DNA of 64,000 nucleotides from Kitasatospora kifunensis (lineage in GTDB: Bacteria; Actinomycetota; Actinomycetes; Streptomycetales; Streptomycetaceae). Shown here piece after piece: positions 33,625 to 40,327 of the stretch. Below the pieces are notes generated by a model. That model was given only the letters and a program-made list of their open reading frames with translations, was not told the origin of the DNA and searched no databases. Made by a program: the position numbers and the translations under genes. Each line of letters begins with the position of its first letter. Position 1 is the first letter of the stretch. The stretch covers positions 4,464,001 through 4,528,000 of the forward strand of contig NZ_JACHJV010000001.1 in NCBI RefSeq assembly GCF_014203855.1, written 5' to 3'.

Positions 33625-34990
33625 GCAGAGCGGGCCCGCCACGATCGTGCTGTCGCCGCCGCCCACGCCGAACGGGCCGCTGCACCTGGGCCACCTGGCC
33701 GGCCCCTACCTCGCCGCCGACCTCGCGGTGCGCGCCGCGCGCCGCCGGGGCGAGCGGGTGCTCGCGCTGTGCGGGCTGGACGACCACCAGAACTACGTGC
33801 CGGCCGCAGCCCGCCGCGCGGGCGTCCCGGTCGAGGAACTGCGCGAGCGCAACGCCGAGCTGATCCGCGGGGTCTTCAGGCGCGCCGACATCGGGTACGA
33901 CGGCTTCACCGAGCCGCTGGCCGATGCCGGTTACCGGTCCACCGTGGTGGAGTTCCTCGAGGAGCTGGTGCTCACCGGCGCGCTGCCGGTCGAGGAGTGG
34001 CAGACGCCGGTCTGCCCCGACTGCCCCGGGATCCTGCACCACGCCTACGTCACCGGCACCTGCCCGCAGTGCGGCGCCGGCTGCGGCGGGGGCACCTGCG
34101 AGGGCTGCGCCGCCTACACGCCGGCCTCGGCCCTGGTCGACCCGCACTGCACCCGGTGCGGGTCGCCGGCCACCGAGCTGCGGACCGTCCGCGGCCCGGT
34201 GCTGCGGCTGGAGGACCACCGCGCGACGCTGGAGGCGGCCTGGCTCGGGGCCTGCCTCGCCCCGCGGGCCCGTCGCCTCGCCCTGCGCCTGCTCCAACAG
34301 CCGTTGCCCGTCGTGCCGTTCAGTTATCCGACCGACTGGGGGATCGGCCTGCCGTCCGTCCCGGGCCACCGGGTGGACGTCTGGGCCGAGATGGGCCTCG
34401 GCTACCTGCACACCATCGGGCAGCAACTGGCCCCCGGCGCCCAGGGCCTGGGCGAGCACCTGGCGGCCTGGCACGAGGTCGACTCGGTCTGGACGTTCCT
34501 CGGCCTCGACAACGCCTTCTACTACCTCGCGCTGTTTCCCGCGCTGTTCGCCGCCGCCGGGCTGCCGGCCCGGGTCCTCGGCGGCCTGGTGGTCAACGAG
34601 TTCTACCGGCTGGACGGCGCCAAGTTCTCCACCAGCCGCGGACACGCCGTCTGGGCCCACGAGTTCCTCGCCGCGCAGGACCCGCGGCTGGTCCGTGCCT
34701 TCCTCAGCTGGGACCGTCCCTCGCCGCAGCCCGCCAACTTCACCCTGGAGCGCTACCAGGCCGTCACCGGGGCCTGGATCAGGGCCGCCCGCGCCACCGC
34801 TCCGGACCCGGTCGAACTCGCCCGGGCAGCGGATGCGTTGACCCTGGAGCAGTTCGACGCCGCACTCGCCGCGCGCTGCCTGCTGGGCGAGGGGCTGCCG
34901 TCCGGGGGGTCGGCCGGCGACGGTGGCGAGACGGCGGCCGACGGCCTGCTGACCGTGCTCACCGGCGAGGCGTCGGGGGTCCTGCGGTGA
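33614..34990 (+). CDS. Methionyl-tRNA-synthetase-like subunit of a hydrazine synthetase
   Basis: This 458-residue class I synthetase has the HIGH-like HLGH at residues 24-27 and the KMSKS-like KFSTSR at 337-342. A zinc-knuckle region between them keeps four Cys pairs (CPDC, CPQC, CEGC, CTRC). After KFSTSR only a short helical tail remains, so the MetRS anticodon-binding domain looks largely missing, which argues against a tRNA-charging role. In Spb40/Tri28-type enzymes such a domain activates an amino acid (glycine) as an adenylate and esterifies it to N6-hydroxylysine. It overlaps the cupin gene by 11 bases and the next gene by GTGA. Confidence 0.85.
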   Translation: MTPEQSGPATIVLSPPPTPNGPLHLGHLAGPYLAADLAVRAARRRGERVLALCGLDDHQNYVPAAARRAGVPVEELRERNAELIRGVFRRADIGYDGFTEPLADAGYRSTVVEFLEELVLTGALPVEEWQTPVCPDCPGILHHAYVTGTCPQCGAGCGGGTCEGCAAYTPASALVDPHCTRCGSPATELRTVRGPVLRLEDHRATLEAAWLGACLAPRARRLALRLLQQPLPVVPFSYPTDWGIGLPSVPGHRVDVWAEMGLGYLHTIGQQLAPGAQGLGEHLAAWHEVDSVWTFLGLDNAFYYLALFPALFAAAGLPARVLGGLVVNEFYRLDGAKFSTSRGHAVWAHEFLAAQDPRLVRAFLSWDRPSPQPANFTLERYQAVTGAWIRAARATAPDPVELARAADALTLEQFDAALAARCLLGEGLPSGGSAGDGGETAADGLLTVLTGEASGVLR

Positions 34991-36153
34991 GGATCTGCGT
35001 GGTCGGCGGCGGGATCGCCGGGACGATGCTCGCGTGGCGGCTGGTGCGCCACGCCGGTGTGGAGGTCGACCTGGTCACCGGCCCGGACGGGGTCGGCGAC
35101 GCGACCCGGGCCTCCGGCGGCCTGGTGCGGGGCTTCGAGCGCGACCCCGGGCTCGCCGAACTGGCCCGCCTCAGCCTGCGGGAGCTGCGCGGCAGCGCGC
35201 TGCTCAGGGCGTGGTCGGGCTACCAGGAGACCGGCGGGCTGTACCTCCTCGACGAGCCGCTGCCCGAGGCACGGCTCACCGAGTTGCAGCGCCTGATGCC
35301 GGGCGCGGTCGAACTGCTCGACCGGCGCGAGCTGGCGCACCGGTTCGGCCTGGCCGGCCTGCCGGAAGGGGCCCTCGGTGTGCTGGAGCACCAGGCCGGC
35401 TACTTCTCCCCGGACCAGCTGCGCACCCGTGCCAAGGCCGACTTCGCGGCCCGCGGCGGCTCGCTCGACGAAGGCGTCCTGCGCGACCTGTGGCCGGGAA
35501 CGGACGGCGTCGGCTACCGCACCGACCGGGGCCGGCACCGCGCGGACGTGGTGGTGCTCGCCGCCGGCGCCTGGACGGGCCGACTGCTGCACGACTGCGG
35601 CCTGCCCCCGACCGGGCCGCGCAGCAAGGTCATCCAGTACGCGGTCTACGACGTCCAGGGCGCCTGCCCGCCGCCCTTCGTGGACGAGTCCAGCGGCCTG
35701 TACGGCCGACCGGCCGGGCCGGGCCGGATGATCTTCGGGCTGCCCACCGAACGCTGGGACGTCCACGCCGGTCCGCAGCCGTTCATGGACGGCGAGGAGC
35801 GGGCGGTGCGCCGGGCCGTCGCCCTTCGGCTGCCCGGGTTGCAGGTCAACCCTCCGCGCCGTTTCGTCGCCGCCGCCGAGGCGTACGTCCCGCAGGGGCG
35901 GCTCGCCCTGCGGCCGGTGCCCTCCAGCCCCGCGGGCCTGTTCACTTTCGCCGGGGGCAGCGGCGCGGCGGCCAAGACCGCGCTGGCCGCCGGCGCGCAG
36001 GCCGCCGCCGAACTGCTCGGGCAGCTCGGCGTGCGGGCGACCACCGACCGGCCGAGCACCGACCGGCAGAGCAGCGACCGGCAGAGCAGCGACCGGCCGA
36101 GCACCGACGACGGTCGTCGACCGATACCGATTCCTGAAGGGGAGCCCCGATGA
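34987..36153 (+). CDS. DAO/glycine-oxidase-like FAD enzyme, hydrazinoacetate-releasing
   Basis: This 388-residue flavoprotein of the D-amino-acid oxidase family has the Rossmann motif VVGGGIAGTMLAWRL at residues 4-18, VVVLAAGAWTGRLL, and a C-terminal FTFAGGSGAAAKTALAAG. In the lysine-glycine hydrazine pathway a DAO-like enzyme oxidatively cleaves the lysyl-glycine hydrazine to release hydrazinoacetic acid; position directly after the MetRS-like gene supports this. The last 36 residues are a TDRPS/SDRQS repeat tail absent from the family and look disordered. The start GTG overlaps the previous stop, and the ATG of the BBE gene overlaps its stop. Confidence 0.82.
   Translation: MRICVVGGGIAGTMLAWRLVRHAGVEVDLVTGPDGVGDATRASGGLVRGFERDPGLAELARLSLRELRGSALLRAWSGYQETGGLYLLDEPLPEARLTELQRLMPGAVELLDRRELAHRFGLAGLPEGALGVLEHQAGYFSPDQLRTRAKADFAARGGSLDEGVLRDLWPGTDGVGYRTDRGRHRADVVVLAAGAWTGRLLHDCGLPPTGPRSKVIQYAVYDVQGACPPPFVDESSGLYGRPAGPGRMIFGLPTERWDVHAGPQPFMDGEERAVRRAVALRLPGLQVNPPRRFVAAAEAYVPQGRLALRPVPSSPAGLFTFAGGSGAAAKTALAAGAQAAAELLGQLGVRATTDRPSTDRQSSDRQSSDRPSTDDGRRPIPIPEGEPR
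36043..36102 (+). repeat. 15-bp tandem repeat coding a TDRPS-type tail
   Basis: Four consecutive 15-bp units based on ACCGACCGGCCGAGC encode the repeated T/S-D-R-P/Q-S tail of the DAO-like enzyme; a partial fifth follows. Confidence 0.9.
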
Positions 36154-37580
36154 GCGCCGCAGTCCGCCGTGCCCTGGAAGCCGCCTGCCCGGGCCGGGTC
36201 ATCACCGCCGAGCACCCCGCCTACGACCGGGTCCGGCTGCTGTTCAACGGCATGCACGACCGCCGGCCGCAGGCGATCTGCCTGCCGGGCGACGCGGCCG
36301 AGGTGCGGGCCGCCGTGCTGGCGGCCCGCGGTACGGGGCTGCCCACCGCGATCCGCGGCGGCGGCCACAACATCGCCGGCTCCGGCTCCGTCGACGACGG
36401 CGTGGTCATCGACCTGCGCCTGCTCAACCGGGTCGCGGTCGACCCGCGGCGCCGGCTCGCGCGGGCCGGTGGCGGTGCGATCTGGGCCGACTTCGACATG
36501 GCGACCACCACCTACGGGCTGGCCTCCACCGGGGGCACCTTCGACGACACCGGTGTCGGCGGCCTCACCCTGGGCGGCGGCATCGGCCACCTGATGGGGC
36601 GTCACGGGCTGGCCTGCGACAATGTGGAGTCCTACCAACTGGTCACCGTCGACGGAGAGTTGCTCACCGTCGATGCCGCGAGCGATCCCGAGCTGAACTG
36701 GGCGCTGCGCGGCGCGGGCCACAACTTCGGCGTGGTCACCGAGTTCGAGTTCCGCCTGCACCCGGTCGAGCGGGTCTACGGCGGCTACGTGGCCTACCCC
36801 GGCGAGGACCCGGCCGCCGCCATCCGGCTCTTCCGTGACCTGATGCTCGACGCCTCCGACGACCTGACCTGCACCATGCTGCTGGAACGCTACGGGCCCA
36901 CCCAGCGGCCGGCCGCGGTGATGAGCGTCTGCTACCTCGGCGACGACCCGGAGTACCGGGCCATCCTGGACAAGACCCTGCGCCGGATCGAACCGCTGGA
37001 CTGGCGGATCGAGGAGCGCGGCTACCTCTCGATGCAACTCTGCCTGGGCCGGCTGCCGTTCGGCCTGCGCCACTACTGGAGCGCCCGCTGCGTGGAGGGC
37101 CTGCCCGACGAGCTGGTGGAGGCCATCGCCGAGCGGTTCAGGGCGGCCAGCATCACCGACCCGTTCAACGACACCGTGCTGCTGGAGCCGATCCACGGCG
37201 CTGTGCGCACGGCGGACCCCGCGCGCAGCGCCGTGCCGTTCCGCGGTGCGGGCTTCAACGTGACCGGCATGTCGATCTGGGACCCGGGCCGCCCGGACGC
37301 CGACGCCGAGCGGACGGCCTGGGCCAAGTCGGTGGCCGCCGCCGCCGAGCCGTACGGGAGCTGGGGCGACGGGTACATCAACTACGCGGAGGGCGGCGCC
37401 GCGGGCCCTGAGCGGGCGGTGCGGACCTTCGGGGCCGAGGCGTACGGGCGACTGGTGGCGCTCAAGCGCCGACTCGACCCGGAGAACTTCCTGCGCTCCA
37501 ACTACAACGTCAACCCGATCGAGGCCTCGGTCGAGGACGCGGTCGAGGGCGCGCGCAAGGATGCGGAGCAGGTCCGGTGA
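36150..37580 (+). CDS. FAD-linked oxidase, berberine-bridge-enzyme (BBE) type
   Basis: This 476-residue VAO-fold oxidase has the FAD-binding loop IRGGGHNIAG with His73 as the likely covalent attachment residue, TGVGGLTLGGGIGHLMGRHGL, and the C-terminal BBE motif NYNVNPIE. Cys156 in GLACDNV is a candidate for a second covalent FAD link. BBE oxidases use O2 for two-electron oxidations of amines, alcohols or phenols. Because the ATG overlaps the DAO-like gene stop, I infer that it may oxidise a hydrazine or hydrazide intermediate, but oxidation of the polyketide is equally possible. Confidence 0.82.
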   Translation: MSAAVRRALEAACPGRVITAEHPAYDRVRLLFNGMHDRRPQAICLPGDAAEVRAAVLAARGTGLPTAIRGGGHNIAGSGSVDDGVVIDLRLLNRVAVDPRRRLARAGGGAIWADFDMATTTYGLASTGGTFDDTGVGGLTLGGGIGHLMGRHGLACDNVESYQLVTVDGELLTVDAASDPELNWALRGAGHNFGVVTEFEFRLHPVERVYGGYVAYPGEDPAAAIRLFRDLMLDASDDLTCTMLLERYGPTQRPAAVMSVCYLGDDPEYRAILDKTLRRIEPLDWRIEERGYLSMQLCLGRLPFGLRHYWSARCVEGLPDELVEAIAERFRAASITDPFNDTVLLEPIHGAVRTADPARSAVPFRGAGFNVTGMSIWDPGRPDADAERTAWAKSVAAAAEPYGSWGDGYINYAEGGAAGPERAVRTFGAEAYGRLVALKRRLDPENFLRSNYNVNPIEASVEDAVEGARKDAEQVR

Positions 37581-37939
37581 CGGCCCACGGGCAGCTGGCC
37601 GGGCTCAGCTACAACGGGCGGGTCTTCCGCTCGGCGCCGCCCGCAGGCGGCGCCCCGGGCGAGGGGGTGCCCACCGGCCACTACCACCAGGACGGCGATC
37701 TCGTCTGGGCCGAGTTCGCCGGCGGGCCGGTGCGCGGCGGCCGGCTGGCGGGTCGCTGCTCGGACCAGGGCGTGCTCACCCTCGCCTACGCCCAGGTGCT
37801 CACCGACGGGCGGGTGGTCTCCGGCGAGTGCGTCAGCACCCCGGAGTTGCTGGCGGACGGCCGGATCCGGCTGCGTGAGCAGTGGCGCCGCGCCGACGGC
37901 TCCAGCGGGACCTCCTGGATCGAGGAGCCCGGTAGGTAG
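37577..37939 (+). CDS. Small conserved-looking protein of the hydrazine operon
   Basis: This 120-residue protein starts with GTG overlapping the BBE stop (GTGA). It is beta-rich (LAGLSYNGRVFRSAPP, GHYHQDGDLVWAEFAGGPVRG, GRIRLREQWRRADGSSGTSW). It has regular G-x-L-x-G turns like small sporadic hypothetical proteins that are sometimes mislabelled N-acetylglutamate synthase. I do not know its function. It closes the hydrazine operon, just before a strong terminator. Confidence 0.6.
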   Translation: MTAHGQLAGLSYNGRVFRSAPPAGGAPGEGVPTGHYHQDGDLVWAEFAGGPVRGGRLAGRCSDQGVLTLAYAQVLTDGRVVSGECVSTPELLADGRIRLREQWRRADGSSGTSWIEEPGR

Positions 37940-37954
37940 AGCGCGTGGCGTGCG

Positions 37955-38002
37955 ACGGCGGTGAGGGGTGCGATCCGGGCAGATCGCACCCCTCACCGCC
38001 GT
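37955..38002. terminator. Bidirectional terminator hairpin
   Basis: A perfect 21-bp inverted repeat (37955-37975 and 37982-38002) with a 6-nt loop lies between the convergent hydrazine operon and the glutamine-synthetase homologue. Confidence 0.85.
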
Positions 38003-38022
38003 CCGCCGTGGGATCCAGGTCC

Positions 38023-39384
38023 TCAGACGAGCAGGTAGCGCTCGATCTCCCAGGCCGTCACCTGGCGGTGGAACTCGGCGAACTCCTCGCGCTTGACCGC
38101 CGCGTAGTAGTCGGCGTACTCCCCGCCCGGGACCTTGCCGAGCGCCTCGCGCAGCGCCCCGTCCCGGGCCAGCTCGTCCACCGCGTGCAGCAGGGTCGGC
38201 GGCAGCGGTCGCAGCCCGGCGGCGGCGCCGGCCGCTTCCAGGTCGCCGGTGAGCGGGTCGCCGGGGTCGGCGCCCCGGGCGATGCCGTCCGCGCCGGCCG
38301 CCGCGATCCCGGCGATCGCCAGGTACGGGTTGGCCGCGGCGTCGACGCAGCGGACCTCGATCCGGCCGGTGTCCGGGATCCGGACCAGGTGGGTGCGGTT
38401 GTTGCCGCCGTAGGTCGCGTAGCCGGGGGCCCAGCTGGAGCGCGAGCGCGTGTCGGCGCCCGCGGAGAGCCGCTTGTAGGAGTTGACGGTGGGGCAGGTC
38501 AGTGCGAGCAGGCCGGGCGCGTGCTCCAGCAGACCGGCGATGAAGCTGTATCCGAGCTTTGAGGTGCCCAGGCCCCGCGGGTCGCCGGGGTCGGTGAAGA
38601 GCGAGGTGTCGCCCTCCCAGAGCGAGACGTGCAGGTGCAGCCCGCTCCCGGTCAGGTGCCCGAACGGCTTGGGCATGAACGTGGCGACCAGGCCGCTGCG
38701 CTGGGCGGCCATCCGGGCCAGGTGGCGGAAGACCACCACCCGGTCGGCGGTGCGCAGCGCCTCCGCGTAGCCGAAGTTGTGCTCGAACTGCCCGTTGGCG
38801 TCCTCGTGGTCGTTGGAGTAGTTCTCCCAGCCCAGTGCGTCGATGGCCCGGCTGACCGTGCTGAGGTGGTCGAACGAGCGGGTGGCCGCGCCGGCGTCGT
38901 AGCCGGGGGAGGGGGCGGTGTCCAGCTCGTCGGCCACCGCGATGCTGCCGTCCTCGGCGCGCTTGACCAGGAAGTACTCCGGCTCGGCGCCGACCTTCAA
39001 CTCACGTCCCTGGTCCGCCAGTCGGGCGATCTGCTCGCGCAGGATCCAGCGCGGCGCGTACGGCCAGGGCCGACCCTCGACGTACAGGTCGCACTGGATG
39101 ATGCCCAGGCCCTCCTGCAACGGGACCTTGGCGTAGGAGGTGACGTCGGGGATCGCCACCAGGTCCGGGTCGCCGGAGGACTGGCCGAGCCCGCCCGCGC
39201 AGTTGCCCGCGAAACCCAGCCCCTCGCTGAGCAGTTGGTCCAGGGTGCGAACCGGCGCCAGCTTGGCGCAGGGCCTGCCGTGCAGGTTGACGAACATGAC
39301 GAGCAGGAACTCGACCCCGTCGCGGGCCACGGCCCGGGCCAGTTCCTCGGCGTTCCTCGGTGGTGCGGGGGGCAGTGCCGTCAT
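38023..39384 (-). CDS. Glutamine-synthetase-family (GlnT-type) gamma-glutamyl ligase
   Basis: This 453-residue protein has the GS catalytic fold: VGAEPEYFLV, HEDANGQFEHNFGYAEAL, FMPKPFGHLTGSGLHLHVS, PTVNSYKRLSAG, and NNRTHLVRIPD for ATP and glutamate binding. It fits the GlnT/type III-like subgroup often recruited to secondary metabolism. Glutamylhydrazine synthetases of the GS family carry hydrazine on glutamate in fosfazinomycin and kinamycin pathways. Beside a hydrazine synthetase operon, I infer ligation of glutamate to hydrazine or hydrazinoacetate. A simple ammonia-assimilating role cannot be excluded. Confidence 0.82.
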   Translation of the reverse strand: MTALPPAPPRNAEELARAVARDGVEFLLVMFVNLHGRPCAKLAPVRTLDQLLSEGLGFAGNCAGGLGQSSGDPDLVAIPDVTSYAKVPLQEGLGIIQCDLYVEGRPWPYAPRWILREQIARLADQGRELKVGAEPEYFLVKRAEDGSIAVADELDTAPSPGYDAGAATRSFDHLSTVSRAIDALGWENYSNDHEDANGQFEHNFGYAEALRTADRVVVFRHLARMAAQRSGLVATFMPKPFGHLTGSGLHLHVSLWEGDTSLFTDPGDPRGLGTSKLGYSFIAGLLEHAPGLLALTCPTVNSYKRLSAGADTRSRSSWAPGYATYGGNNRTHLVRIPDTGRIEVRCVDAAANPYLAIAGIAAAGADGIARGADPGDPLTGDLEAAGAAAGLRPLPPTLLHAVDELARDGALREALGKVPGGEYADYYAAVKREEFAEFHRQVTAWEIERYLLV

Positions 39385-39437
39385 CGCGGCCTCCAGGTGG
39401 AAGGAAGAAGGAGTGGGGCCACCCTGACCGGGACGGC

Positions 39438-39455
39438 TCGTGCCCAGCTCGAGGA
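39438..39455 (+). promoter_or_regulatory. Putative SARP repeats in a divergent promoter
   Basis: TCGTGCC and TCGAGGA are exactly 11 bp apart, with another TCGAGCC 19 bp further at 39468. The region serves the glutamine-synthetase homologue on the left and the SDR on the right; which gene it controls is unclear. Confidence 0.4.
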
Positions 39456-39523
39456 CCCGACCGCGACTCGAGCCGGAGCACCCACCATGGCGGCGACCGT
39501 GTCATGCCGTATGGGAGGTTGAA

Positions 39524-40207
39524 GTGACCGAGCAGCGAACAGCGTTGATCACCGGCGCGAACCGGGGCCTGGGCCTGGCCGTCGCGGCCGAGCTGCGCGA
39601 GCGCGGGCTGCGCGTGGTGGTGACCGCGCGGGACGAGGCCGAGGCCCGCGCCACCGCCCGCGACCTGGGTCCCGAGGTCCGCGGACACGCGCTGGACGTG
39701 ACGGACCAGCAGACCGTGGACCGGGCCCGCGAGGAGATCGGCCCGGTCGACGTCCTGGTCTCCAACGCCGGTGTCCTGCTGGACAGCGGCAGCGACCCGC
39801 TCTCGGTCAGCCTGGACCTGGTCCGCCAGACCTTCTCGGTGAACCTGCTCGGCTCCTGGCGGGTCGCCCAGGCCTTCGTGCCGGACATGGTCCGCCGGCG
39901 CTGGGGACGGGTGGTGCTGGTCTCCAGTGGCACCGGCTCGTTCAGCCGCGGTCTGTTCGCCGGCAGTCCCGGCTACTCGCTCTCCAAGGCCGCGCTCAAC
40001 GGCCTGACCCAGCTACTGGCCGGGCAGACCCGGGAGTTCGGCGTCCTGGTCAACGCGGTGAACCCCGGACCGACCCGGACCCGGATGATGCCGAACGCGC
40101 AGCGCACCGCCGAGGAGGCGGCCCGCGACATCGCGGACGCGGCCACCCTGCCGGACGGCGGCCCTACCGGGACCTTCCGCCGCGGTGAGCTGACCTTCGA
40201 CTGGTGA
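39524..40207 (+). CDS. Short-chain dehydrogenase/reductase
   Basis: This 227-residue SDR has TGANRGLGLAVAAEL near residue 10, SNAG, and the catalytic pair in GYSLSKAALNGL. It ends shortly after the conserved core (PTGTFRRGELTFDW) as carbonyl-reductase-like SDRs do. The GTG at 39524 has a GGAGG site. It directly precedes the halogenase and may reduce a quinone or ketone of the product. Confidence 0.85.
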   Translation: MTEQRTALITGANRGLGLAVAAELRERGLRVVVTARDEAEARATARDLGPEVRGHALDVTDQQTVDRAREEIGPVDVLVSNAGVLLDSGSDPLSVSLDLVRQTFSVNLLGSWRVAQAFVPDMVRRRWGRVVLVSSGTGSFSRGLFAGSPGYSLSKAALNGLTQLLAGQTREFGVLVNAVNPGPTRTRMMPNAQRTAEEAARDIADAATLPDGGPTGTFRRGELTFDW

Positions 40208-40226
40208 CCGTGGCCCGATGGGGCCT

Positions 40227-40244
40227 TCCAGGGCGGCTCTAGCC
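40227..40244 (+). promoter_or_regulatory. Putative SARP box of the halogenase
   Basis: TCCAGGG and TCTAGCC are exactly 11 bp apart, 84-101 bp upstream of the halogenase start. Confidence 0.5.
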
Positions 40245-40327
40245 GTCCTGCTGACACTGCTGTCGGCGCGGCCGCTCCTCCGAAGCGGGCGGCGCGCCCG
40301 CAGTCGGATGGGATTGGGGAGTGCCAG

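Noticed and set aside
33614..34990. MetRS-like gene as a resistance copy of methionyl-tRNA synthetase
   Set aside because: The C-terminal anticodon-binding region is mostly absent and it is embedded between a cupin and an amino-acid-oxidase-like gene, the context of hydrazine synthetase.
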